A stretch of DNA of 64,000 nt from Acetoanaerobium pronyense. GTDB taxonomy: Bacteria; Bacillota; Clostridia; Peptostreptococcales; Filifactoraceae. The stretch spans positions 1-64,000 of the forward strand of contig NZ_JAGGLI010000007.1 in the NCBI RefSeq assembly GCF_017874355.1, written 5' to 3'. How positions within the stretch are numbered: position 1 is the stretch's first letter; every line of letters begins with the position of its first letter. The notes beneath the pieces are model-generated. The model was given only the letters and a program-made list of their open reading frames with translations. It was not told the origin of the DNA and ran no database searches. Of this stretch, positions 56,215-64,000 are shown in pieces. The position numbers were made by a program, and so were the translations under genes.

Positions 56215-56967
56215 ATGCCACGAATTCCAAGAACAAAAAGCGCAACGGGAATATATCACGTGATGGTCAGAGGAATCGACAAAAGAAATATCTTTCTAGA
56301 CGATCAAGACAAAACAGTGTTTTTAGAAAAACTTGAAAAAGCAAAAGAGAGATCCCAGTTCAAATTATATGGATATTGTTTAATGAACAACCACGTTCAT
56401 CTACTCATTCATGAAGATGAAGACTTAGGAAATACAGTTAAAAAAATTACAGTGGGCTATGTTCAGTGGCATAATAATAGACATCTAAGGACAGGACACC
56501 TCTTTCAAAATAGATATAAAAGTCAAAATGTGGAATCAGAACCATATCTTCTAACCGTATTAAGATACATACACCAAAATCCAGTGAAAGCAAATATCAC
56601 AAGGAGTCCAGAAAACTATAACTGGAGCAGTTACAACGAATGCATAAAGTCTTACAAAGGTGAGCAATCTTTTTTAGATACTGGTATAATAAGAGAGTAT
56701 TTCAAGACAGCATCAGACTTTGAAGAATATATGAATGTAAATACCGAGGAACAATTTTTAGATTACGTAGAATCGAAAAAATACACAGATGATTCATTAA
56801 GAGACTTAATAAAAAGAGATTTTGGCATAGACACCTTAGAAAATTATCCCACTAAGGAGCGAAATGAAATTATAAAAAATATATATTCAAACGAGGGAGT
56901 AAGTATTAGACAATTATCAAGAGTGCTAAATTTAGGGCGATCAACAATAGAACGGGCTATAAAATAG
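56215..56967 (+). CDS. REP-associated tyrosine transposase (RAYT, Y1/IS200-like)
   Basis: A 250-residue Y1-type HUH protein. The N-terminal RxxxxTKSATGIYHVMVRGI and the metal-binding HxH in YCLMNNHVHLLIHE are diagnostic; a conserved RTGHLFQNRYKSQ segment and a catalytic Tyr region follow. The C-terminal part (about 175-250) ends in a helix-turn-helix (SIRQLSRVLNLGRSTIERAIK). ATG at 56215 has AAGGGGG just before it; an upstream frame opening runs back through the REP and is not preferred. Flanked by inverted REP copies, it is the likely source enzyme of the palindromes seen from 45542 onward. Confidence 0.92.
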   Translation: MPRIPRTKSATGIYHVMVRGIDKRNIFLDDQDKTVFLEKLEKAKERSQFKLYGYCLMNNHVHLLIHEDEDLGNTVKKITVGYVQWHNNRHLRTGHLFQNRYKSQNVESEPYLLTVLRYIHQNPVKANITRSPENYNWSSYNECIKSYKGEQSFLDTGIIREYFKTASDFEEYMNVNTEEQFLDYVESKKYTDDSLRDLIKRDFGIDTLENYPTKERNEIIKNIYSNEGVSIRQLSRVLNLGRSTIERAIK

Positions 56968-56974
56968 GACGGGA

Positions 56975-57001
56975 GTGGGACGCTGGATACGTCCCCCTGT
57001 C
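56975..57001 (-). repeat. REP palindrome, copy 8 (right flank of RAYT, inverted)
   Basis: Core GGGACGCTGGATACGTCCC at 56977-56995, complement orientation relative to copies 1-7. Confidence 0.87.
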
Positions 57002-57007
57002 ATGGAA

Positions 57008-57033
57008 TGGGACACTGGATACGTCCCCTTGTC
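57008..57033 (-). repeat. REP palindrome, copy 9 (inverted)
   Basis: Core GGGACACTGGATACGTCCC from 57009, followed by CCTTGTC. Confidence 0.87.
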
Positions 57034-57041
57034 ACTGAGGA

Positions 57042-57090
57042 GTGGGACAACAGATACGTCCCCTTGTCATTCTCGTCCCCTTGTCATTCT
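57042..57090 (-). repeat. REP palindrome, copy 10 plus partial copy (inverted)
   Basis: Core GGGACAACAGATACGTCCC from 57044, followed by CCTTGTCATTCT. A second CGTCCCCTTGTCATTCT at 57074-57090 looks like a truncated tandem copy. Confidence 0.82.
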
Positions 57091-57116
57091 TGTCACTGTC
57101 ATGAAAGGAAGATAAT

Positions 57117-58187
57117 ATGAAAATAAAAATTGCTGGGCTTGGTCCAGGAAGCATAGACAACATAAGCTTTAGAGCTTATAAGCTATTAACATCAGATGAA
57201 AAAATATATATAAGAACAAAGGATCACCCTGTAATCAAGGAGCTTAAAGATATGGGGATGAAAGGTACATATCTAGATTATTTTTATGAAGAGAACCCTT
57301 CTTTTGAAAAGGTCTATGAAAATATAGCGGCCTTTCTTATCGAGAAGGCTAAATCAGAAAATGAGATAGTATATGCAGTGCCAGGCCATCCATATGTTGC
57401 TGAGAGTACAGTTACTATACTTGAACAAATGGCGAAAGATGAAGGTATAGATGTAGAGGTTTACCCGTCTATGAGCTTTATAGACGCCATGTTTGCAGCT
57501 GTAAAAAGGGACCCGTCAAATGGATTTGAGCTTATGGATGCATTTACCATAGATGAAGATAATATAGAAGTGAATAAAGACCTTGTAATTACTCAGGTAT
57601 ATGACGATATGACCGCATCAGATGTAAAGTTGAAATTAATGGAAGTTTATGACGACGAGCAGGAAATCCTCCTTGTGAAAAACGCGGGCATCAAAGAAAC
57701 CCAGCTTGTAAAATCCGTAAAACTATATGAAATGGATAGAAACCTCTGGGAATACGACCACCTTACATCCATATATATCAAATCCGTGAATGAAAAGAAA
57801 TTTAGCTCACTAAAGGACCTTATAGAGATAGTAAGGACTCTTAGAGGGGAGAATGGATGCCCATGGGACAAAAAACAAACTCACATGTCACTCAAGGATC
57901 ATATAGTCGAGGAAGCTACAGAAGTAAAAGAAGCAATAGAGAATGATGACATAGACAATCTAATCGAAGAACTAGGGGATGTGCTCCTTCATATAGTATT
58001 TCATAGCGAGCTTGGAAGGGAAGATGGTTACTTTAACCTTAGAGATGTAACCGATGGAATATCAAAAAAACTAATTCGTAGGCACCCTCATGTATTCACA
58101 GACCTAGAGATAGATGAGAAAGATTTACCAAAAATGTGGGAAAATTTGAAAAAAATGGAAAAAATCAATAAAAATATTGAAAAATAG
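57117..58187 (+). CDS. yabN: YabN: tetrapyrrole methylase-like plus MazG pyrophosphohydrolase
   Basis: A 356-residue two-domain protein. Residues 1-220 have the tetrapyrrole (SAM) methylase fold (IAGLGPGSIDNIS, VYAVPGHPYVAESTV); residues about 225-350 form one MazG domain (GENGCPWDKKQTHMSLKDHIVEEATEV, EELGDVLLHIVFHSELG). It is shorter than the usual form of about 480 residues with two MazG units. MazG hydrolyses nucleoside triphosphates. The REP repeats end about 26 bases before the start. Confidence 0.92.
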   Translation: MKIKIAGLGPGSIDNISFRAYKLLTSDEKIYIRTKDHPVIKELKDMGMKGTYLDYFYEENPSFEKVYENIAAFLIEKAKSENEIVYAVPGHPYVAESTVTILEQMAKDEGIDVEVYPSMSFIDAMFAAVKRDPSNGFELMDAFTIDEDNIEVNKDLVITQVYDDMTASDVKLKLMEVYDDEQEILLVKNAGIKETQLVKSVKLYEMDRNLWEYDHLTSIYIKSVNEKKFSSLKDLIEIVRTLRGENGCPWDKKQTHMSLKDHIVEEATEVKEAIENDDIDNLIEELGDVLLHIVFHSELGREDGYFNLRDVTDGISKKLIRRHPHVFTDLEIDEKDLPKMWENLKKMEKINKNIEK

Positions 58188-58198
58188 CGAAATTGAGG

Positions 58199-58226
58199 TT
58201 GACTTAATGCAAATGGGGAATATACA
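58199..58226 (+). promoter_or_regulatory. Candidate promoter of the HU gene
   Basis: TTGACT (58199-58204), 16 bases, TATACA (58221-58226). Confidence 0.5.
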
Positions 58227-58383
58227 ATAAGAGTAAGACAGGCCAATACATCCCGATGAGATTGAACTGATTTTTTAAAGTTTTGACTGACCTTTTAATT
58301 TTTTACCCAAAAGGAAAGATTCGCTTAGAAATCTAAGCAACATGTAGTAAAAGCTACATACAATATAAGGAGGTATATATAAA

Positions 58384-58662
58384 ATGAACAAAGCTGAATT
58401 AGTAGCAAAAATGGCAGAAAAAAGTGGACTTACTAAAAAGGATGCAGAGGGAGCTCTTAACTCTTTCATGGCGTCTGTAGAAGAAGCACTTGTTGCTGGA
58501 GAGAAAGTACAACTTGTAGGATTTGGAACTTTCGAAACAAGAGAAAGAGCTGCTAGAGAGGGAAGAAACCCTAGAGACCCTAAGAAAAAAATAAAAATAC
58601 CTGCTTCAAAAGCTCCAGTATTCAAAGCTGGAAAAGGATTAAAAGAAAAAGTAAACCAATAA
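58384..58662 (+). CDS. hup: HU family nucleoid protein
   Basis: A 92-residue DNA-binding protein of the HU/IHF family. MNKAELVAKMAEKSGLTKKD and VGFGTFETRERAAREGRNP are diagnostic, with the Pro-bearing arm (RNPRDPKKKIKIPASK). AAGGAGG lies before the ATG. It bends and compacts DNA and is expected to be highly expressed. Confidence 0.97.
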   Translation: MNKAELVAKMAEKSGLTKKDAEGALNSFMASVEEALVAGEKVQLVGFGTFETRERAAREGRNPRDPKKKIKIPASKAPVFKAGKGLKEKVNQ

Positions 58663-58682
58663 ATAATATAAAAAAGACAAAG

Positions 58683-58712
58683 ACTACAGGGCCTCCTGTA
58701 GTTTTGTTTTAT
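58683..58712 (+). terminator. Terminator after the HU gene
   Basis: ACTACAGG (58683-58690) pairs with CCTGTAGT (58695-58702), then TTGTTTT. Confidence 0.85.
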
Positions 58713-58826
58713 ATAAAACATCAAGGCCTAAAGTCTTAGATTAAATTTACTTAGCACTATAAATTTCTATAAATAGATTTTTAAGCTTTGTTTTTAGGGC
58801 TTGAGTTTACAGGAGGAAATAAAGTT

Positions 58827-59069
58827 ATGAGATTAGATAAATTTTTAAAAGTATCAAGAATAATCAAAAGACGAACAGTCGCAAAGGATGCATCTGAAGC
58901 TGGAGTTGTCCTAATTAATGGCAAAGAAGCAAAAGCCTCATCAAAAGTAAAGGTTGGAGACATACTAGAAGTCCAATTTGGGCAAAACACACTAAAAGTC
59001 AGAGTAAAGGATATAAAAGAGCATGTCACAAAAGATACTGCATCGGAGCTTTATGAGGTAGTTGAGTAA
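58827..59069 (+). CDS. rqcP: RqcP (YabO), S4-domain ribosome quality-control factor
   Basis: An 80-residue S4 RNA-binding protein (MRLDKFLKVSRIIKRRTVAK, NGKEAKASSKVKVGDILEV). RqcP works with RqcH to add alanine tails to stalled peptides on the 50S subunit. ATG at 58827 follows AGGAGG at 58811-58816; an upstream in-frame ATG lacks a site. In Bacillus it sits between yabN and yabP, and the surrounding order is partly kept here. Confidence 0.93.
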   Translation: MRLDKFLKVSRIIKRRTVAKDASEAGVVLINGKEAKASSKVKVGDILEVQFGQNTLKVRVKDIKEHVTKDTASELYEVVE

Positions 59070-59070
59070 G

Positions 59071-59520
59071 ATGGATAACAAGAATAATGAAATAAATAAA
59101 ATTCAAGACATGAAGTCGAGAGAAAATGAAGACTTTAAAGGACAGAAAGAAACAGTAGTAAATATAGCTGATATTAAAGAAAAAAAAGAACTACATTATA
59201 AAACAGATAAAGAAACTACAAAAAAGCCAAAAAAAGAAATCGATTTTATGCTCCTAGGCATAGTAGCGATTATTATAGTAGCATCTATATCAATGATATT
59301 CACATATATAGACCAAGAGATGCAAATAGCTGAGCTAAGAGAGCAACGAGCAGTGATTCTCGAAAAAGAAAAAGTGGAAGAAAAGGAAATAGAGCGTCTC
59401 GAAAAAATCCTAAGCCAAGTAGGAACTATGGAATTCATAGAAAGACAGGCGAGAGAAAGACTAGGTATGATAAAACCAGGTGAGACGATATATATAGACC
59501 TAAACAAAATGAGAAACTAA
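59071..59520 (+). CDS. divIC: DivIC/FtsB-type septum formation protein
   Basis: A 149-residue bitopic protein: a charged cytoplasmic N-terminus of about 60 residues, one membrane helix (MLLGIVAIIIVASISMIFTY), an external coiled coil (LREQRAVILEKEKVEEKEIERL) and the family end FIERQARERLGMIKPGETIYI. It joins FtsL and DivIB at the division site. An in-frame TTG at 59062 overlaps rqcP; ATG at 59071 is the simpler start. Confidence 0.92.
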   Translation: MDNKNNEINKIQDMKSRENEDFKGQKETVVNIADIKEKKELHYKTDKETTKKPKKEIDFMLLGIVAIIIVASISMIFTYIDQEMQIAELREQRAVILEKEKVEEKEIERLEKILSQVGTMEFIERQARERLGMIKPGETIYIDLNKMRN

Positions 59521-59611
59521 TTCAAATAATGATTTTAATCTACAATATTAACCTTTGTTTTCCTTTAATATCCAAATTAATATACGAAAATTAAGTTAGG
59601 GAGAAAAAACT

Positions 59612-60526
59612 ATGAAAATGGCGTCGATAGATATAGGTACAAACTCTATGAGACTTCTAATCACAGATTATGAAGGGAATTTTAAGGACAGAAAAAAATA
59701 TGTAAACATCACTAGAATAGGCAGAGGCGTCGATGAAAATGGATATATCAGTGAAGAAGCAATCGATAGGAATATAAAAGCCCTTAAGGAGTTTGTGGAT
59801 ATAGCAAAAGAAGAAAACTGCAAAGATATATTTGTCATGGGGACATCCGCACTTAGAGATAGCAAAAATAGAGAAGACTTTATTAAAAGAGCAGAAAAAG
59901 AAGCAGGAATAAGAGTTAATATCATCACAGGAGATGATGAAGCCAGCCTTGGTTTTTATGGAGTTGCGGCAGGTCTCAAAGAATCTGGGCAAGTCCTTGT
60001 ACTAGATATAGGAGGAGGCTCCACTGAGTTCATCCTCGGAGATACAAATGATGGGATTATTTTTTCAAAAAGCGAAGATATTGGCTCTGTACGCCTCACT
60101 GAAAAATTCGTAAAAAATGATCCCGTTAAAGACAATGAAATCGTAGATATGGAAAAATATATCCATATGGTTACCCAAAATACTATTGACATATTAAAGA
60201 CCTATCATATCAAAACTCTGATAGGGATAGGAGGGACTGCTACGTCCATTTCTTCTATGGCTCAGGAGCTTGAAGTATATGATATGGAAAAAGTCCACCA
60301 GAGCATTATAATGTATGAAGAGATTGAGGGTATACTCGATGGTCTTAAATCAAAAACCCTAGAAGAAAGAATGATGATTAAAGGACTACAGCCCAAAAGA
60401 GCAGATGTAATCACTGCTGGAACAGTAATACTAAAAAGGATAATGAAGGACCTTTCTATGAAGGATATTCTTGTTAGCGAATATGACAACCTAGAAGGGC
60501 TTATATATAGAAATTCAAAAATCTAG
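59612..60526 (+). CDS. ppx: Ppx/GppA exopolyphosphatase
   Basis: A 304-residue single-module member of the Ppx/GppA family with the actin-like fold: ASIDIGTNSMRLLI (phosphate 1), GTSALRDSKNREDF, VLVLDIGGGSTEFI (phosphate 2) and IGIGGTATSISSMA. It hydrolyses polyphosphate or pppGpp; the short length without the C-terminal HD part fits a polyphosphatase. The gene often follows divIC in clostridia. Confidence 0.92.
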   Translation: MKMASIDIGTNSMRLLITDYEGNFKDRKKYVNITRIGRGVDENGYISEEAIDRNIKALKEFVDIAKEENCKDIFVMGTSALRDSKNREDFIKRAEKEAGIRVNIITGDDEASLGFYGVAAGLKESGQVLVLDIGGGSTEFILGDTNDGIIFSKSEDIGSVRLTEKFVKNDPVKDNEIVDMEKYIHMVTQNTIDILKTYHIKTLIGIGGTATSISSMAQELEVYDMEKVHQSIIMYEEIEGILDGLKSKTLEERMMIKGLQPKRADVITAGTVILKRIMKDLSMKDILVSEYDNLEGLIYRNSKI

Positions 60527-60542
60527 ATGTGAAAATAAAGAG

Positions 60543-60631
60543 TGTAAATAATTTTGTGTATGATAATACCTCTGGATTGAGATAAAATATAATCAATCTG
60601 GAGGTATTTTAATTATGGCTAAAATTAAAAG
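60543..60631 (+). mobile_element. IS256 end remnant (89 bp)
   Basis: Nearly identical to the complement of the right end of the IS256 element at 31399-32865, from the terminal TGTAAATAATTTTGTGT through the ribosome site GGAGGT and the first codons of the transposase (MAKIKR). It stops abruptly where the next terminator stem begins. The transposase reading frame continues only as nonsense. Confidence 0.88.
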
Positions 60632-60654
60632 GAATGGCAGCTGCCATTCCTTTT
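60627..60654. terminator. Perfect palindromic terminator
   Basis: AAAAGGAATGGCAG and its direct complement CTGCCATTCCTTTT make a 14-bp stem with almost no loop. It can serve ppx and the convergent secreted-protein gene. Confidence 0.8.
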
Positions 60655-60686
60655 ATCTTATAAATAAATCAGTTTTAAAACTAGTA

Positions 60687-61505
60687 TTAGTTTATTCTAC
60701 CACTGATTCTTCTTCCATCATAAGTGTAATCCCCTATTTTTGTAGGGCTGTTTCTGTACTCTCCATTATAGATAGTTATATAAACAGTAGCATCTTTAAA
60801 AGATTTTCTAGCCTCTTCAGACAAATCTTCTATATACTCATCAAAATATCTAAAATCATCTTTAAGTGCTGTGATTTGTGAACTAGTAAGTGTTTTAGGT
60901 ATATACATTTCTATCTCTAAATCATTTCTATATGCATCAACTCTAAATTCGAAATCTATAGTCCCAACATTAGTTGGACCAGAGTATCTGCTAAATGTAC
61001 GGCTTCTGTTGAATGTGTCTTCAAGATCTCTTAAAGCTCTGCTGTCAGATGTAGATGAAGACGAGTTGTTTTCTTTTTTAAGTTTATCTACTTCAGCTCC
61101 AAGTCTTGTATTTTCAGCTTTAAGATCTTCAGCTTCTTTTGTTTTTGCCTGAAGCTGTACATTAAGAGCTGCAAGTTGTTGCTGATAAAGTGCTACTTCC
61201 CCACTTGAAGATGTACCTGATGGAGTGATATTTACAGATGCAGTAGAAGCATCCCACTGAGCATTTACGACACCTAGCTGATTTAAAGTAGACAGAGGTA
61301 TGTAGATTCTGCTGTCAGCTATAAATGGCTTGAACTGCCTGTCGTTGATATATTGCTGAGTACCATTTACATTAAGCTTGAAAGTGTCATAAAAAGCATC
61401 AAGCTTTATAGGAGTGCTAGCTGCAAATGCTACGCTGCCTAGAGTCATTACTCCCACAAGTGCTCCAAGAATAGCCGCTTTTTTCTTTGAACTAAATAAT
61501 TTCAT
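60687..61505 (-). CDS. Secreted protein with copper amine oxidase-like N-terminal domain
   Basis: A 272-residue exported protein. The start at 61505 follows AAGGAGG and opens with a signal peptide (MKLFSSKKKAAILGALVGVM, cleavage after AFA). Residues about 30-95 form the copper amine oxidase-like N-terminal domain common in clostridial cell-surface proteins (VNGTQQYINDRQFKPFIADS, RIYIPLSTLNQLGV). A coiled coil (about 108-145), a Ser-rich linker and a C-terminal globular domain follow. This domain does not imply oxidase activity. A longer frame upstream to 61607 has no ribosome site. Confidence 0.88.
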   Translation of the reverse strand: MKLFSSKKKAAILGALVGVMTLGSVAFAASTPIKLDAFYDTFKLNVNGTQQYINDRQFKPFIADSRIYIPLSTLNQLGVVNAQWDASTASVNITPSGTSSSGEVALYQQQLAALNVQLQAKTKEAEDLKAENTRLGAEVDKLKKENNSSSSTSDSRALRDLEDTFNRSRTFSRYSGPTNVGTIDFEFRVDAYRNDLEIEMYIPKTLTSSQITALKDDFRYFDEYIEDLSEEARKSFKDATVYITIYNGEYRNSPTKIGDYTYDGRRISGRIN

Positions 61506-61870
61506 TCCAATTTCCTCCTTTTGATTATAAATACTTCCGATTTTAAAATGATTTGCATTAATCTTCATGATTAAAGCTAAAACCAATCCCATATTAAATA
61601 ATATCATATTACCTTCACGATGACACCATTATATACCCAACTCATTACGGCAGTGTTACAGAACTTTTACAGAATATATATATTTAAAAAAATATAATTA
61701 AAAAAATATTACATTTTAGTATTTGGACTAAAATCATCTAAAAAATCCAGTATAATAGACGATATATATAATGTAATTTTATAAGAAATAATAAAAGTTC
61801 TATATCACTAGATTTAGATGATATATTTCGGGTAGTTTCACCAAATATCATGATGGAAAGGAACAAAAAT
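61506..61870. promoter_or_regulatory. Divergent promoter region of two secreted-protein genes
   Basis: Very AT-rich; contains the minus-strand ribosome site (AAGGAGG near 61514-61520) and the plus-strand AAAGGA at 61857-61862. No conserved riboswitch or other gene recognised. Confidence 0.5.
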
Positions 61871-64000
61871 ATGATAACTAGAAAAAGGACCCTATCTATT
61901 ATTACTGCATTTATGATGCTTTTTATTGGAATTCCATTTGAAGCATTTGCTGCAACACCTATTTCCATTACAGAATTCAACTTTGTCCAAGAATCTGTAT
62001 CCGGAAATACATCGGTAAAAGTATTTATTACAGGAGGAAATCTAGATACTGTTGATAATATTATTATTAACAATGGAATTAGTCCAGTAGCTGTATCGGC
62101 CATGCCTGGAGCTACAATGACTAAAACTAGGAGCCTTATCACTATAACTGCGCCCCTAAATGCTCCAAACCCTCCGGCAACAGACTACACAGCACTCAAT
62201 TTCAACCTTAATGGTAATACTACAATAACTTTAGAGTCCCCTAGTGAATCTAAGGCGTTTACAGTAAATGTAAATAATCTTCCCTCTATGGATTCTCTTA
62301 CTCAGAGAAAGATATATGTAGGAGATCAGCTTACTCTAAATGGAAGAGATTTTACTGGAGTAACAGAAGTAGCAATAGCCAATGCAGGACATTCAGTAAG
62401 TGAAACACCTGCTGAAATTACTGTTAATCCAACTTCTATAGTAATACCAAGCATTAAAAGAGGTACATTAAACGCCCAGTCAGATATAATTCTAAAAAAG
62501 CAAAATTCAACTACTGTAGATGGACAACCTGTTCCAGTTACTTTCTCAGTAGTTTACAAAAATTCAGTTACAGTGCTTCAAAAAATAGAGGGACTTGAAA
62601 ATCTAAGAGTAGTACCATCACAAGGCCCTCCAAATAGATCAAATCTTATTAATGTGGCAGCACTAGACACAGATTTAACCACAATTCTTAAAAATAAATT
62701 TAATGATAATATGGATATTTATCTTAGAAACAGTGAAGATGAAACTAAAGAAATAAAACTGCTCAACCCTAGGCTTAGAAGAGATGGACCAAATAATACA
62801 GGTGATGTGATAGGACTCGAAGCTTTTACAGTTGCAAATAGTCCTTTTAATTTAATTAATGTTCCAATGCATGTGGTGATAAGAGACAGAAACAACCCAG
62901 CAGCAGAGGCAATAGCATTAAATGCATTTAGATTTACAGAAGGATCAAACGTACTTACAGTAGCAGGAGCAGTACCAGGAAGAGCAAAAGATAATGTTCC
63001 TACAGATATTACAATACTCGGTAGAAATATAATAAATATTAATACTCCAGATATAGTAAGACCTACAGGGGCGGTAATTACGCCAGCATCAACACCGCCT
63101 GCGAATCCTACAAGAGAAGGAAATACACTAAATATTAAATACTCTGTAGGGGGAAATCCTACATATGGAGGAAAAATAATAAGTGAAATAGAAAGAAATA
63201 TAGAAGCTATAGTTGGTCTAAAGACAGTTCCATTAGATGTAGAAATCGACGTAACAAAACCATCCACAGATAATTATGGACTTAAGCATTTTACCACTCC
63301 TTCAGAGGATGGACTTGTAGTAAAAACTCAAAGTTTAACAGCGGATAAGCCCAGATACGATATTACGGTAGATACAGAAACAATAATTACACTTGAAGAT
63401 GGAACTAAAATATCTATATTTGAAAGCGCAACCCTTTCTGGTGGCTTTATATTCGATCCAGCAGAGATAAGACCGGTAATTACAGGAGTGGAGCCAGTAT
63501 ACGGATATTTCCACAAAGTTGATACAGTGACCAAGCCTCTTATGATTAGGATTAAAGGTTCAAACCTTCAGGCTATAAGAGTTGATGACCCTGCTAACCC
63601 AGGACAAAGAATAACGAAATATCCGCAGGTTAACTTCTATACACCAGGAGGACAGCTTATAGGAGAGGTTCAGCTTTCGAATCTTCAAGGAGACAAGAAA
63701 ATACTGAGCAATGGACTTCCTATAGATGGAGAGTTTAGCACATTGGGAGACACCTATGTAATCGCTATAGAACCAGCAACTGGTTCAGAGCTTAAAGAAA
63801 GAATAAAAAACGAACCTCTTGATCCTGCTGGTTTTCACAAACTATTTGGATTTATAGAAGTGATTAACCCAGAAGGAGGAAGAAATCTATATAACATAGA
63901 TTCCCCTAGATTTGAGTTTAGATATCCATCAGGAGAAGAATCACCTACAGAAGGGCATCCAAAACAACCATTCATTAATGAAGTACTTCACAAAGGAGCA
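61871..64000 (+). CDS. Large secreted IPT/TIG-like surface protein (partial, runs off window)
   Basis: An open frame of at least 710 codons with no stop before the window edge. It starts at ATG 61871 after AAAGGA and opens with a signal peptide (MITRKRTLSIITAFMMLFIG, ending FEAFA-A). Repeated beta-rich units of the form xITxFNFVxES...VFITGGNLD, RKIYVGDQLTLNGRDFTGV, and RPVITGVEPVYG...MIRIKGSNLQ resemble IPT/TIG immunoglobulin-like domains. An adhesive or S-layer-type role is likely. No anchor is visible because the 3' end is missing. Confidence 0.85.
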   Translation, partial: MITRKRTLSIITAFMMLFIGIPFEAFAATPISITEFNFVQESVSGNTSVKVFITGGNLDTVDNIIINNGISPVAVSAMPGATMTKTRSLITITAPLNAPNPPATDYTALNFNLNGNTTITLESPSESKAFTVNVNNLPSMDSLTQRKIYVGDQLTLNGRDFTGVTEVAIANAGHSVSETPAEITVNPTSIVIPSIKRGTLNAQSDIILKKQNSTTVDGQPVPVTFSVVYKNSVTVLQKIEGLENLRVVPSQGPPNRSNLINVAALDTDLTTILKNKFNDNMDIYLRNSEDETKEIKLLNPRLRRDGPNNTGDVIGLEAFTVANSPFNLINVPMHVVIRDRNNPAAEAIALNAFRFTEGSNVLTVAGAVPGRAKDNVPTDITILGRNIININTPDIVRPTGAVITPASTPPANPTREGNTLNIKYSVGGNPTYGGKIISEIERNIEAIVGLKTVPLDVEIDVTKPSTDNYGLKHFTTPSEDGLVVKTQSLTADKPRYDITVDTETIITLEDGTKISIFESATLSGGFIFDPAEIRPVITGVEPVYGYFHKVDTVTKPLMIRIKGSNLQAIRVDDPANPGQRITKYPQVNFYTPGGQLIGEVQLSNLQGDKKILSNGLPIDGEFSTLGDTYVIAIEPATGSELKERIKNEPLDPAGFHKLFGFIEVINPEGGRNLYNIDSPRFEFRYPSGEESPTEGHPKQPFINEVLHKGA

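Noticed and set aside
45536-57090. CRISPR array
   Set aside because: The repeated GGGACGTATC units are palindromic, unevenly spaced over 11 kb, in two orientations and lie at gene ends; they are REP elements, not spacers and repeats.
60615-60881. Frame of 88 codons beginning MAKIKR
   Set aside because: Only the first codons come from the IS256 transposase; the rest is antisense to the secreted-protein gene and crosses the palindromic terminator.
61506-61870. Cyclic-di-GMP riboswitch before the surface-protein genes
   Set aside because: The context is typical, but no sequence matching the conserved aptamer core was found on either strand.
62719-63267. Minus-strand frame of 182 codons
   Set aside because: Lies opposite the large secreted protein, whose plus-strand frame is open throughout with a signal peptide and ribosome site; the minus frame is low-complexity and has none.

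Overview
The window is AT-rich DNA with strong AGGAGG-type ribosome binding sites, long co-directional operons and anaerobic enzymes (glycyl radical enzyme, Rnf-type subunits, ferredoxin-like proteins). This points to an anaerobic low-GC Firmicute of the class Clostridia. The species cannot be fixed from sequence alone. The cell-division cluster yabN-hup-rqcP-divIC lacks the sporulation genes yabP and yabQ that sit there in Bacillus.

Layout. 1-1655: a complete IS4-family element. 1773-5374: small membrane and accessory genes, including two unrelated genes (CD3324-type HTH and DUF1062) that each carry an attenuator-like leader with a short leader peptide and begin with the same five residues. 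5669-7786: a chemoreceptor. 7881-9833: a PocR-domain histidine kinase and AraC-type response regulator on the minus strand. 10153-12537: an orphan CutC-like glycyl radical enzyme of visibly higher GC. 12664-31356: a choline-utilisation bacterial microcompartment (BMC) locus of the short-CutC type.

How the BMC works together. Choline enters by the DMT-type transporter. CutC, activated by the radical-SAM enzyme CutD, splits it into trimethylamine and acetaldehyde. Inside the shell (BMC-H, EutS-like, EutN-like and PduT-like proteins) CutF oxidises acetaldehyde to acetyl-CoA and the divergently encoded iron alcohol dehydrogenase reduces it to ethanol. PduL makes acetyl phosphate and EutQ may make ATP. 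PduS/PduT-like proteins suggest electron transfer across the shell. A choline kinase beside the locus offers a competing fate for choline. Several core enzymes use non-ATG starts (ATC, CTG, TTG), and the aldehyde dehydrogenase paralogue CutB has Ser in place of the catalytic Cys.

31369-32885: an IS256-family element sits inside what looks like a former terminator stem. 32869-37896: a CheB-CheR-PAS protein, a PAS-PP2C phosphatase and a small PAS protein. 38045-41249: an SDR oxidoreductase and an orphan rnfC-rnfD pair. 41501-53930: a purine permease and a purine biosynthesis operon (purE-like, C, F, M, N, H and a purD-purL fusion of 1664 residues). 54158-57090: an accessory patch with a Fic protein, a UPF0175/PIN toxin-antitoxin pair and a REP-associated transposase (RAYT) with its palindromic repeats, copies of which also lie in the purine operon. 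57117-60526: yabN, hup, rqcP, divIC and ppx. 60543-60631: an 89-bp remnant of the same IS256 element. 60687-64000: a secreted copper-amine-oxidase-like domain protein and the start of a large secreted IPT/TIG-type protein that runs off the window.
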